Below, piece after piece: positions 54,301 through 64,000 of a stretch of 64,000 bases of DNA. The stretch lies in NCBI RefSeq assembly GCF_000234665.1, contig NC_018327.1, positions 343,998 to 407,997 on the forward strand, in the 5' to 3' direction. Origin of the DNA: Leishmania mexicana MHOM/GT/2001/U1103. Taxonomy: Eukaryota > Euglenozoa > Kinetoplastea > Trypanosomatida > Trypanosomatidae. Position 1 is the stretch's first letter. The number at the start of each line of letters is the position of its first letter. The translations under genes were made by a program, and so were the position numbers. The notes under the pieces were generated by a model, which saw nothing but the letters and a program-made list of their open reading frames with translations, ran no database searches and was not told the origin of the DNA.

Positions 54301-55801
54301 CCTCCTCTGGCTCCACAGCCGTGTCGCGGAACGGGTTGCGGATGTAGTGCCGCACGAACTTCTCCACCTGCATCCAGCTTGCATTGCGGTACTTGATGTC
54401 GCGCTTCAAGCCCTCCAGCGCGTGCTCCTGCGCGCTGCGCATGCGCTCTATCGCGTATTCCATCGTTACAATCCGATGTTCCGCCTTCGTCTTGAAGCCG
54501 AGCCGCTCCACAACGGTGGCCGACGTGGACGCGTTTACCAGTAACGTCAGCAGGACAATCCCGGACGTGACCTTTAAGATGTCGATGCCCTCCTTGAGGC
54601 CCTCCTGCATCACAGCGATCGCCAGCGTCGCAGCGACGCCGCCGCGCAGTCCGGCGTGCACCATGAGCGCGATCCGCTTCTGATCAAACTTGTAGGAGAA
54701 CATGTTCAGCACCGGCGAGAGCACCTCCAGCATCAGAAGGCGCGACAGCATCATGGCGATGTACAGCGCGACGAGAACAAAGATGTCCAAGAGCCTCACA
54801 GTGGGCAGCACATCCGCGACCAGGATGACGCCGACGAGAGAGAAGAGCACCGTGTTCCCGAGGTGGACCAGGAACTCCCACGCGGAGGAGATGATGTTGC
54901 CCTCGCGTCCAGGGAAGAGCGAGGGGCAGTAGTAGCTCAGAAAGATGCCCTGGAAGAATAGCGTCAGAACGCCACTCGTACCCAGCATCTCCGCGGCGAC
55001 GTAGTACGACACGTACGTTACAGACACGGTGATGCACGCCTTCGTGAGGCCGTCACTGGTGCGACGCAACCAGAAGGACTGGAGGAAGCCGAAGAGCGGC
55101 CCGAGTGCGATGGGCAGCAACCCCAGCCAGATGCACCGTACAACGATCATCCCAGGCGACATGTCCACGAAGCCGACGTGCGCAGCAGGGAGAAGAAGAG
55201 TGAAGAGGATGATCGCCGTGCCATCGTTCATGACAGCCTCGCCGTCCACCATAGCCGTCATGCACTTGTCCACTCCCAGCTCCTTCAGCAGCGCGACAAC
55301 CGCGACAGGGTCCGTGGCAGAAAGCAGCGAGCCTAGCAGCAGTGCCGTGTACCACGACCAAGTATGGAAAAGCAACTTCACCGGTACCGCCAGAAGTGCC
55401 GTGTTGATGAGGACGCCGACTGTGGCAAGCAGCGCCACCTGTGGAAAGACGCGGCGCAGAGCATGTATGTTCATGGCATAGCTGCCCTCAAATATGAGCA
55501 CTGGCAGAAAAATGTAGAAGAGCAGCTCAGGCGGGATTGATCCAAGAGCCTCCGCGACTTCAGGGTACAGCCAGCGAGCCACCACGCCCACCACGATTCC
55601 GTACAGGAACAGCACCACCGTGTACGGCAGTGGAATGCGGCGCTTGTGCGTCATGAAGAAGGTGCCGCCGAGAAAGATAAGCATCGTAACGAACAGGATG
55701 ACGAGGGACATGCGCTCGAACGACACGGCGTTGCGGCATGCGGCCTTCCCTGTGCCCCTCGCACTCGAGGCACCTTCGAGTGACGTGGCCATGTGCGTCA
55801 T
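51302..55801 (-). CDS. Na+/H+ exchanger, SOS1-like with cyclic-nucleotide-binding-like tail (1499 aa)
   Basis: A cation:proton antiporter of the CPA1 family, expected in the plasma membrane or an organelle membrane, exporting Na+ in exchange for H+. About twelve membrane segments occupy residues 30-440. Transport-site motifs are SATDPVAVVALLKELG (161-176, Asp164) and GEAVMNDGTAIILF (187-200, Asn192-Asp193), plus YIFLPVLIFEG (96-106) and HAGLRGGVAATLA (382-394) with the conserved Arg. The very long cytoplasmic tail (about 1050 residues) includes a region at about 865-965 (KFREGDIITLPDNAFLVVVF onward) resembling a cyclic-nucleotide-binding fold, the architecture of plant SOS1. Ser/Ala/Glu-rich linkers surround it. 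The frame opens at a GTG at 55918, but the first ATG is 55801, 30 nt after a strong splice acceptor at 55832-55833. Confidence 0.95.
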   Translation of the reverse strand: MTHMATSLEGASSARGTGKAACRNAVSFERMSLVILFVTMLIFLGGTFFMTHKRRIPLPYTVVLFLYGIVVGVVARWLYPEVAEALGSIPPELLFYIFLPVLIFEGSYAMNIHALRRVFPQVALLATVGVLINTALLAVPVKLLFHTWSWYTALLLGSLLSATDPVAVVALLKELGVDKCMTAMVDGEAVMNDGTAIILFTLLLPAAHVGFVDMSPGMIVVRCIWLGLLPIALGPLFGFLQSFWLRRTSDGLTKACITVSVTYVSYYVAAEMLGTSGVLTLFFQGIFLSYYCPSLFPGREGNIISSAWEFLVHLGNTVLFSLVGVILVADVLPTVRLLDIFVLVALYIAMMLSRLLMLEVLSPVLNMFSYKFDQKRIALMVHAGLRGGVAATLAIAVMQEGLKEGIDILKVTSGIVLLTLLVNASTSATVVERLGFKTKAEHRIVTMEYAIERMRSAQEHALEGLKRDIKYRNASWMQVEKFVRHYIRNPFRDTAVEPEEDEEKMVNRMLMSAFKTALWLQRDKEVITETVVVQMGTSLAKLIERGELLDVQQMYWYHRRRGGSNGEEERPIAAQVSPPQGRSHSPNMSTPSIHYATQQPQQLSTTQPWRMRPHTDVTVEGEAAAVSESLEEMQNRPSCTPSVTGASQPAGGSSVRASGSDEHAGLAVDVTSLPSHYLGGDAADEGEKAETNRMVNNLMRRLLPAWVVLVERFICRPGYFAAAHRRAQENAFVALLAVVKCLTAISPLKFKFIRSEAQARRVERWVTTQITAANRAIRFFYIHFPEATNNVASSRAVVSVANALEETVHNLNAEHGFGTRATEVLEEMVACMRSRKPSTWENNASQNESNLVLRAVAATPLGKGLRSLEIKAISSMGLVRKFREGDIITLPDNAFLVVVFGSLRAVYGQWTTLTEHEQMESFGDTVGLEALLLPQEFRVDQQRRWRVISTDSTALIISFNSIKPFLTERSLRAVKALWRAAAAEVLMPFLSRIVTVPENEARTKREHLMELIMAGTPLIGPRDCDLASCETNFHLYFYLRGCDKSGLFNCHTPPCYLSIFYVHQLRWVDPDAVLYAVPMRVGDRGYVPWPTTATTAGASGEDEREDESSLEEAEELEGVEASARRTSPSLWTAAGRSSAAVCPSVSLQPSLPATRPQCGAAVDELLPVSAQCASAWGGEVGRNHHNDAPDSMEPNLVHSSMAHGDRGGGAGAFFTRNMESDGVTPPALFGENSLATHADATSIINSVLLGCAPEDPDELGRNASIGAFGDLLDNFASPTSTHTGCDLFLRSPSMSERLGQNSTSRFIRDTDISIFYSLEGFATQVPFVNQMFVHYASSMEHLCIATLRYLRFPTDPFHARHAQSTGEQTVEFLLNFCVELSMLKRTCRIVSKWQSEDTEALHPFHVSNDTDSAFQARVCGWTRRHRLNGKFHLRTMVTEMNRYANRRFPDYVSVLRRMVELEPGLKETETAEGMNSLCRRILKSSKSTVVEIESLEDAL

Positions 55802-55831
55802 CGCACTCAAACACCGATTCAGGCACCGCGT

Positions 55832-55877
55832 CTGCGTGGGTCGCAAGGCCCGGGGGGGGGGAATCCAGAAGAAAGGA
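55832..55877 (-). promoter_or_regulatory. Putative trans-splice acceptor of the exchanger gene
   Basis: Minus strand: CCTTTCTTCTGGATTCCCCC continues as pyrimidines to CCCACGCAG, with AG at 55833-55832. The first ATG downstream is 55801. Confidence 0.6.
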
Positions 55878-58373
55878 CACGGGCACACGTTGACAGAGAG
55901 ACAAGGAGTGCAGGGCACCCAATGAACGCGTCCGCGGAAGGTCCCTCACCCGCAGGCGCTGACGCACACGAGACGAGATAGAGACGATCCGCCCCAAGAA
56001 ACCAGCCAGATCCCCTTCCCTCTCTCGCCCACGTGCGCTGCAGACAAGAAGCCAATCAAAACGAGACGCAGCGGGCGGAATGGAAAATTCTACAGAAGCA
56101 GACTATGGCCCACACCGACGCACACGCACACGCACACGCACACGCACACGCACACGCACACGTGTCCGCCCACAGGAGGGAGACGAGTGATGGAGATGAC
56201 CAGTGGAAGATGCGAGGCGCGACGACAGACTGCGGTATCTACACTCACACACACACACACAAAGAGAGAGAGAGAGAGAGACACGCGACACATCAAGCGA
56301 ACACGAAAAAAATAAAAACAAAGGGGGAAAGTTACGGACGACAATGCGCACGCACTGCCGGCCAGAGGGGTCCACAGAAGAAGCAGGCGGAGGAGGAGGA
56401 GGGAGGAGGACGTGGAGGGGCAGACCACACAGTGGATGTGCGATACAAGCGAGTACAAAACAAAAGGCGAGCGGACGACGAAGAGAAGAAAAGTGAGCCG
56501 TGGCTTCCTATCCTAGCCCACGCACCGGCAGACGCGCACACAAGCACGAACGCGAAAGACAACAGTGAAAGACCCTGCGCACCCCCCGTGCGTGCGTGTT
56601 GGTCAGCGTTTTTTTTTTCCTTTCGGTTTTTGGGATCGATGGTGTGCTGTGTCGGCTGCGGGGGCGGGGCCAATGCTGCGCGCCTCTCGTATCGCTTAGC
56701 GTGCGAAACCGCACTTATAGGGAAAAGGAAGGAGGAGGGGGGCCTTCGTGGCGGAGAGATTAGGAAGCGGCTTGCGATGTCAATACCTTGGGACAGAGGA
56801 GGGGATGGGGTGGGATGCAGATGCGCGCTCCCTCTCTCCCCCTATTCTGGTGTTCCTTTTCGGATGTTTTCCGTGGGGATGCAATGACTTCTCACGAAGA
56901 GAGAAAGAGAGAGATGTACCAACTGTATGTGTGTGTGTGTGTGGCCCTGCTTGATTTGGTTGCCGGGAGGGGGGCGAGGAGGGCGCACGCACGGGAAAGG
57001 TGCATGAACAACAACAAGACCCGCACAACGACTGCCTCACGCACGCACAGGCGCACGTACGCCTGCTTATGACCACAGCGAAAACAAGGGTGCCGCTGGC
57101 ACGCTGGAAAGAAGAAAAATGACACCACGCGCAAGCCTGCAAAGGGAGAGGGAGAGGGAGAGGGAGACAGAAGCCCGCATGCACGATTGGGAGCGAATAT
57201 GTGTCTGTGTGTTTTGAGTGCGTCCCTATCGCCTTCCGTGTGCTATGGCCCGTCTCGATACGCGAAGAGGGCTCAGGTCGGCGGGTATCCGTAAAAAAGG
57301 GACGGCAGAATGTGTTCGTAGGCGAAGCCACCCGCGCATACACGCATGTGTACCTGCGCAGGTGCGCCGGAAGTGCACCCCGGGGAAGAGGGTTGGGGTG
57401 CGCATGTGTGTGTGTGTGTGTTCGCACATTCGGGAGTGTTTTGTTTTTTTACATGCGCACACGTGCGGAGGGAAAGCAAGAAGACGGGTGTTGCGAAAGA
57501 AGGCGGATGAGGTGATGCGCATCGCGTGGGGAGGGGAAAGGGGGAGGACCAAGAGACAGAGAGGGAGAGAGCTAAGCATACACACACGCATACATGTGTG
57601 TGCGTGTGCAGGTTTGGCCATGGAGAAAGAAGAGGAGAAGAGACATCACCCCGCTTGGGCACACGTGCCCAGCGCAAGGGACACCAGCATGCGTTTTGTT
57701 TTGTTTTTGTTGTTGTTCCACTGAAAACGGAGGCGCATTACGCACAACAACCACAAGCAGATATATATATATATATAGATGGAGAGAGAACGGAAAAATA
57801 CCCGCAGTACATCCCCGGCGTTTTATCTGCGTCTCGGAGTGTTCCATACGCTTCGGTGTATATTGCGAGTGTGCGTGTGTGTGGGTGTGTGCTTCATGGA
57901 GGACGGGGGAGGGGAGGGTGGGGCACACGGGCACCGCAGTTTTGTTTCGCTTCGCTCTGCTGTGTCTGCCTGTCCGGAAAAGGCGCAGCTGTGCATGCGC
58001 AGACCCTCCCTCAAGAGTGTGCCAAGGAGCACAGAAATAAGCGCAAACCCACGTCGCACGGCTGAGGGGTAAGCCCATCGCTGGACCTCGAGCGTGATGC
58101 AATGCGGTGGTGTGTATTTGCTTCGCAGAAGCGCCGCAGACTTGGAGAAGAGAGGCGACTGAGCTTTCTCCAACGGGAGCAGCGAAAGGGGGCGCGAATG
58201 CCCATCAGCGACACACACACACAGCTACACGTACGCAAGCATACGTGTTTGTGTAGCACACTCATCAGCCACGCTCGTTTAGGAGGAGATAGGAGAATGG
58301 GGAAGAGTCCAGCGGTGTGCCACCATCGTGGCAAAGAGCGTCGCCCAGCTCCCTCCGCCAGAAGCAGGTCGTC
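55878..58373. other. Intergenic, microsatellite-rich region
   Basis: No supportable gene. Contains a (GCACAC)n run at about 56119-56161, (CA)n and (GA)n near 56245-56282, (GGGAGA)n at about 57139-57165 and a (TA)n near 57762-57778. Confidence 0.5.
56119..56161. repeat. (GCACAC)n hexanucleotide repeat
   Basis: About seven tandem copies of GCACAC, upstream of the exchanger gene on the coding strand (GTGTGC repeats). Confidence 0.9.
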
Positions 58374-58830
58374 TTACTTTCCCTTGAGCAGTGTGACCCT
58401 CTCGTTCGGCTCCTCCCCACCCTCGCCTTTTTGAAGTGTCCTGGACAGCACGTGGCGGTGCACCCCCTCCCCTGCAGGCTTTCCATCCGCTGCAGCACAC
58501 TGCTGTCGCGGACCCCTCCCCCCCCCTTCATGAGCATGTGGAGCACGTCGTCGAACCACGCTTATCGTCCCCGTACGGCTCACGCACAGGCCACGCTTCC
58601 CAGCCTTAAAGCCCCACGACTGGCCATTGTCAACGTACAGTTTTGAGAAGGCAGCAGCAGCAGAAGTCTTGTCCCGGGTCTCGGTCGCGTCCGTGCCGAG
58701 CCCATGCGCCTCCATCGTCGTGCTGCCAAAGCGGAAGCCGCAGTCGCCTTTCGCCGCCGCCTCGTGCCACCGGTCAGGAAAGCCATGGTTCGCTGCCACC
58801 GCCGCTGCCTTGCTAGGCGCGGATTCGAGC
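58374..58830 (-). pseudogene. Probable decayed or frameshifted coding sequence, unidentified
   Basis: A stretch with strong coding character on the minus strand that changes frame. From about 58826 to 58575 one frame gives an uninterrupted, well-balanced sequence including AANHGFPDRWHEAAAKGDCG and FSKLYVDNGQSWGFKAGKRG. From about 58566 to 58480 the sense moves to a second frame (AWFDDVLHMLMKGGGGVRDS, then SVLQRMESLQ). It returns to the first near 58470 for a plausible C-terminus (EGVHRHVLSRTLQKG ... LLKGK) with stop at 58374. The first frame alone is open throughout, and an ATG at 58715 would give 113 aa. Frame changes occur close to G-runs, so indels from sequencing or genuine decay are both possible. 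Family not recognised. Confidence 0.4.
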
Positions 58831-61207
58831 CTACGGATAGTGAGGAGAGGAGAGGGATTCGATAGGGAGAGGCACTTTGCCTTGGCGCGTGGGTGCGTTG
58901 TGTGCGCCACAGCCAGCGCCAGAGCCAGTGGTCGCCGTTGGAGCTGTGACGATGAGGAAGAAGGCGGGCGATGAAGAGAGGGAAGCAGGGACGAGGGTTG
59001 TGTGTGGGGGGAGGGGGGAAGGTCACCACACACGAAAAGTCGTGTACTCAACCGTGGAGGACGCGTACGTGATGCCGGGGGGGAGGAGGGGGGCAAGGGA
59101 GAAAGAAGGCACATGCATGGGACGGCAGAGACGGCGCACGCGCACGGCACATTTGGCAAGGAGGCATCTCGCGGGGGACTGACAAGGTCGAAGACAGAGC
59201 AACCACCTGCACGCCCCACAACCTTCACCAGAAGCCCGTTGACATTTTGTTCTTGTTGCTGCCCCAGCACATGAGATTTTGCCTGGAGCGGGTGGCCATC
59301 CGATTAGGGATCCCGGGCAGAGTCATTACCATCGGTGCACCCTTCATCGTTTTCCCGTGTCTGTGCGTCTGTGCGCGGGCGTGGATGGAAAAAAGTCTTG
59401 CACTTGCACTGCGTACCTCTTGCTCTTCAGCTCTCTCATGCAGCGCACACGCATACACACAGACACAGACAGACACAAATCTTCCCTTTGCAAAAGATGG
59501 CTTGAAGGATAAAACGGGAAGAGGAGGGGGGAAGGGGTGCTGAGAGGGCGAACAAGGCAAACGCCGTATGCACTTCGGAAGAGAGAGAAGGACGGGAGCC
59601 GACGTGGAGGCGCACTGAGTAGCAAGGCAAAGGAAAAAAAAACGGATGAGACGCGTAAAAAAAGGGAAAAATGCCCGGAGGGCAACGCACGTCGCACTGT
59701 ATAAAACAAGTGCGATGCATGATGGCCTTCGCAGCAGCGCACAAAACATACCATTTCTTGTTTGAGGGAAAAACGAAATGTGTGATGTACATAAAAGAGT
59801 AAGAAAGCATATCATCATCCCAATAAGGGAGCAAGCGCTCATATCTACACATTCTTATGTATATATATATATATATATATGTATGTGTATATAGCTTTAT
59901 ACATCAACTAGATATGGATATAGACATTCATATATACATATACACACATATACATATATATTAGTCCTCTAGGCATGTATGTATATATGTATCCATATAT
60001 ATATATATATGTCTGTATATACGCAAGAAGCCCCCCCCCTCCCCCCTCCCCTCCCCTCCTTGATGTCATAGACATGGGCACATGAGAATACACATCCCGA
60101 CAAAGGAACACGCGCACGCAGGCACAGAAGGAAAAGGTGCACCCTGTGCAACGATGCACATTGCGTAAAACGTCCCAGAGAGGGTGAGGAGAGCAAGACC
60201 ACGGGGCATCTCTGTGTTTTCACTGTCCCGTTTTGTTTTTTTTTGTTGCTTGTTCGCTGCTGTTCTTGCGTCAACGTCGACAGCGCTGCCATCTGCATCC
60301 ATCGAGGCAAGCTGCAGCGCATCTCCCCCCCCCCCACGCCCATCTCTGTCGTAGCGGCGTCCAGCAGGTTGAAAAAAAAGAGCACACAAGAGAGAGCAAG
60401 AGAGAAAAACAGAGAAACGAGCATACAACGGAGAAGGGAACGAAAAACAACAACAGAGGCCATCACCGCCGAACGAACGCCGCACAACTGCTTGCCTTGT
60501 GCGAGTGGGGCGAAGCCAGGAAGAGGCACGTAGAATGTGCATCTCTACCTGTCTGCATGCAGACACGTGCCGAATATACATCCTGTGAGCATGCCTACCC
60601 GGAAACCCACGGTGCGAGGCAGAGCGAGAGCGAGAGCGTTTAGGCGTGAAGAGCAGCATAGCGAGAGAGCAAGAAACGAGATCACCACAGCAGAGGATTA
60701 AAGCTTTATCGAAAACAGGGGAGGGAGACAGAAAAGGATGGCAAACATGAGTAAAGCATCGCATCTCCCCTCTCGGCCTTGTCGTCCTCCTGCATGCGAG
60801 CGCAAGTACTCGTGACCCGCTTTGCCTCGATCCTCGTACCGAATTCGCCTGCGAGTCTCGCGACACCATCTAGCCTCCCTCGCTTGTGCTCTTCAGAACG
60901 GAAGCTGCCAGATGCTGCTACATGGCGAGGACGGGTGCTGCTCATAGCAGACATGAGTCAGTTCCGTGCTTGAGAGGACAAGTAAAGAGGCGGGCCAGGA
61001 GGCGAGGCATCGAGCCGCATCTCCTCATCACCGCCTCCTCCCTCCCTCCCTCCCCCCCGCCCCGCCCGCCGCCCGCCGCCAGAGATGAGACAGCCACAAA
61101 ATCCATTGGCGGAAAAGATGACGAAAGCAGCGAGGCACACGCACAGCATGGAAGAAACCGCGAGAACAAGGAAGTCGAGCATGCCTCATGCATGCTTTCC
61201 CCTGCAT
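58831..61207. other. Intergenic region with AT-rich block
   Basis: Contains the most AT-rich segment of the window (about 59850-60025, many TATATA/CATATA runs). A minus-strand frame at 60706-60954 (82 aa, ATG at 60954) has mixed residues but weak codon bias and no domain, and I leave it unannotated. Confidence 0.45.
59850..60025. repeat. AT-rich (TA)n/(CATATA)n block
   Basis: About 175 bp of TA and CATATA-type repeats, abrupt against GC-rich flanks and followed at once by a pyrimidine run (about 60030-60060). Confidence 0.85.
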
Positions 61208-61709
61208 CCTCAGCGCAGCCCAACGCGCTGCCCAGACAAGCGTCCGGGTCAACGCCGCGCTCGAGCCGCCCCCACCCACCCACCGCCCGCCGGCCTGGCA
61301 CACGCCCCCCCCACATCCCCTCTCGGGCAATGCAGCCGTAGACACACACGCGCTACAGCAATGCGCCGCCTCTGCCTCAAACTCTACCCAGCACCCGCCG
61401 CCTCGCAGGTCGCCGCACAGCCGCTCCCCCATCGTGCCGGCCGCCACCCACGTCGCGCATATCCCGTTAGGGGCGGCACCCCGGCCCCGCACCAGTGGGC
61501 AGTGCGAGGGCGGGATGTGGGATGCGCGCCAGCCACGCTGACACGCTGCCCATCATGGGGCCCGCGCAGACGTGTGCGCTGTCGCAGGTCGCTCCGACGC
61601 ACCGCCGTCCAGGGCCTGACACTGCCACCACCCGAAGGTGGCTCGGCATCGGCAGGGGATAGCGAGAGGAGGAGGGGGTGGGGCTGCATGGCTTCTCCCC
61701 ACACACACA
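61208..61709 (-). mobile_element. SIDER2-like retroposon copy C (502 bp, end-truncated)
   Basis: Near-identical to copies A and B from its low-coordinate end, but it stops within the CACACA tract. It lacks the last ~55 bp present in A and B (the segment containing GTGCACTAAAGCCTGGGATA). If the element reads in the gene direction, the missing part is its 5' end, the usual truncation pattern of reverse-transcribed elements. No intact gene adjoins it in this window. Confidence 0.8.
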
Positions 61710-63403
61710 GAAAGGTGAGGAGGGAGGGGGACCGAACAGGACCCTGAGATGTCACGTCCATCACTGTGTGTGTGTGAGTGCGTGGTGGAAGGCCTTCAAC
61801 CCACAATGAAAACTGCGCCCTGGGCACGGATTCGCCAACCGCCCGCCTCCCACACACGCGCTCACGCGCAGACTCAAAAAAGTGTATGGTCACGCAAACC
61901 TTCAAAGACACACACACACACATGCACAGAAAGAGTTGAGAGAGAGGGGTGACAGAGACAGGCAGGAAATATACACGTCGTTCGTTGCTGCCCCCTTTCT
62001 GCTTTCTCTATCCGTTCCTGTGTGAAAAAAGATGGAAGTCGCACATGGGCGACGAGGGACTCGAACTTGATGTTTTGTCTGTCTGGGCAACGGACAAGCA
62101 AGCCAAGGGCTGAAAAAGTGAGCGGATGTCGAAAAAGAAAACAGGGAAAAGTAAGGAGTGCCTGCGGTCGGTAAGAGGAATGTATGGGGGAGTGGCAGTG
62201 CGTGTGAGCGTGTGCACGTGCGCTTGTGTTGGCGGTGAAGTGGTGTATATAGCACCCGAACATGGCCGCTTAGCTCCTCCTCGCGTGCATACATGCTGCA
62301 AAAACTTGAACAAGGCGCGCCTCACTCCCTCTTTATATATCGCTCGTCTACTGGGTATCTATGGGACTCATCTCGGAAAACTTCCCCCGTCCCCGCCCAC
62401 GCCGAAGCGTCCCCCACACAAACGTACTAAACGGCTTTCACCGTGCTAGCACGCGCGCCACGCGCTGCGACCACACCGGCAAAAAAAGAAAAAGGTTAAC
62501 GCAGAAGGAGAAACAGGCGGGCAGGGGGAGGGGTCACGGTGGTCGGTGTGCGGGAGGGAGGAGGGGGAGGGGGGGCGAGACCAGTCGGTGTGCGCACCCA
62601 GAGAAGAACGAAACGAAAGAAAAAAACAGAAATACAGAAGTAAGGAAAAGCACCATGCTGATTGCCCACGTACATGCAGTCAACCGAAACACGCAGCACG
62701 GCATGATGCGCATGGCAAGTATGGCACCACACGCACACCCAAAGACACTCCCCCTCCCCCAACCTCACCCTCCTCCTCCAACACCGCCCTTTGTGTCTTC
62801 TTGTTTTTCGCTTGAGCGGAAGCAGTGAAAGTCATGCCCTGAGAGCAGGGGGGAGGGGATAACAAGGCACGTAGTCACCCCAACACCCCACCACCCCACC
62901 ACCCTCAACGTACACGCCGAAATATATATATACATGCATGCGCACATGAAACACAACCATCAAGGCGAAAGAAAGACGCCGAGCCAGAGCACGCGCCAGT
63001 GCGTGCAAGTCCCCACACACACACACACAGGCAGGCACACAGCCGCACATACGCGAATTGGGCGAGAGAGAGAGAGACAGAAAGACAGAGATCTCGAGAC
63101 AAGAGATGTGCGCACATGATCGCCACCGCCCATTCGGTCACATCAAGACAAGAAAGCAACCAAGGAAGGAGAGGAAAACAAACACCTACAACAAGAGATG
63201 GGGCGGAGACGACAACAAGGCTCAAGCGAGTGCATGAGGGAAGTAAAGGCGGCAAGGACAACAACACGAAAAAGGGACATCGATCAACGAGACGAAGGGG
63301 AATATATAAAAGAAAACACACGCACACACAAGCATGAGGTAGGCAAATGTGTAAGAGAGAGAGAGAGGTGGGGGAATGGGAGGGGCGTGCAGGCGCGCAC
63401 ACG

Positions 63404-63441
<38 letters not shown>

Positions 63442-64000
63442 TGGAAAACAACGAGACAGACAGACAGACAGAGAAGAGCTTAGCCGTCACAAACCTGACG
63501 CAAGGACCCCATCTCAAGCATGGACGACTCATGAGAAGGTGAGAGAAAGTTCGTCTTCCCTGCGACCGATACCCGTCCCGCCTTCCTTCCCCTATCCACC
63601 TCGGCTCTCTCTCGAAAACTCGCGTGCGTGGGTGTGTGGAGGTGCACGGGGGCCTGCCAGAGGCCGAGTGAGAGAAGGAAGATGAGGAGAAGAGGGTTAG
63701 CCATGTGAGCAGGCAGCTTACACGAAATGTACCCCACCAGGCCCAGCAATAGAACAAGAAACACTCAGAGTCTCCGCGCGCGCCCCCCCCTCCCTCGTTC
63801 CCCTCCGTCTCTCTCCTGCTCGCCTCGACGGTTTATATGAGCCCGCCATCTCACTGTTTGGGGGAGGGGGAAGGGGGTCGAGAAAATGGGAGAGAGGGCG
63901 GGGCCCAAGTGGGGATGAGGTGCATGACTTATGCTACCTAGGTTACTCACAGAGATGGACACGCATCTACATATTAGCATGGGGTGGGCGTGGGTGCAGG
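61710..64000. other. Gene-free right end of the window
   Basis: No supportable gene or RNA on either strand. Holds a (CA)n tract at about 63409-63438, smaller CA/GA repeats and purine-rich stretches. A minus-strand gene further right could place its 3' UTR here. Confidence 0.5.
63409..63438. repeat. (CA)n microsatellite, about 30 bp
   Basis: Alternating C and A, broken only at the left edge by GCACGCACGCA. Confidence 0.9.

Noticed and set aside
60706..60954. 82-aa minus-strand ORF beginning at an ATG
   Set aside because: Mixed composition but weak third-position bias, no domain, and the opposite strand looks equally protein-like. Length is compatible with chance.
62030..62080. tRNA-like T-arm (GTTCGAGTCCC on the minus strand)
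   Set aside because: The flanking bases do not form the T stem, and no acceptor, D or anticodon stem can be placed around it.

Overview
The window looks like nuclear DNA of a Leishmania-type trypanosomatid. Genes are intronless with GC-rich third codon positions. All ten full-length genes I can support lie on the minus strand, as in one polycistronic cluster. Gene starts follow polypyrimidine-AG trans-splice acceptors, intergenic DNA is rich in (GT)n/(CA)n/(TA)n microsatellites, and three near-identical ~0.5 kb interspersed repeats have the sequence and placement of Leishmania SIDER2 retroposons. I cannot name the species or chromosome. Transcription runs right to left, so each gene's 3' flank has lower coordinates than the gene.

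Layout from left to right. 1-5128: gene-free repeat-rich sequence, presumably the 3' flank of the first gene. 5129-6928: single-RRM RNA-binding protein with a (TA)n tract in its 5' UTR. 7.1-12.5 kb: intergenic DNA with two 100-N assembly gaps, an apparently misassembled small contig (9965-10928) and SIDER copy A. 12528-14102: mitochondrial EngB/YihA-like GTPase. 14.1-17.4 kb: intergenic DNA with a diverged SIDER. 17422-19896 and 22494-23540: two related, apparently mitochondrial proteins (824 and 348 aa) sharing short repeated motifs. 24528-25096: a probable decayed gene. 25884-30158: a 1424-aa low-complexity protein of unknown function. 30.2-35.7 kb: gene-free, with a third 100-N gap. 35746-38526: DUF676-type serine esterase. 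40052-42670: SET/MYND protein. 43366-44430: single-span membrane protein of unknown function. 45019-45575: SIDER copy B. 45964-47523: D-2-hydroxyglutarate/D-lactate dehydrogenase-type FAD enzyme. 48394-49758: a second SET/MYND protein. 51302-55801: large SOS1-like Na+/H+ exchanger with a cyclic-nucleotide-binding-like tail. 55.9-64 kb: no intact gene, but a second probable decayed gene near 58.4-58.8 kb and SIDER copy C.

Neighbours in such clusters are co-transcribed but usually not functionally related, so adjacency is weak evidence. Three consecutive genes (GTPase, 824-aa and 348-aa proteins) have mitochondrial-type N-termini, and the EngB family acts in ribosome large-subunit assembly. This makes mitochondrial gene expression a reasonable first hypothesis for the paralogous pair. 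Control of these genes is expected after transcription, through trans-splicing, 3' UTR elements such as SIDERs, and RNA-binding proteins like the first gene.
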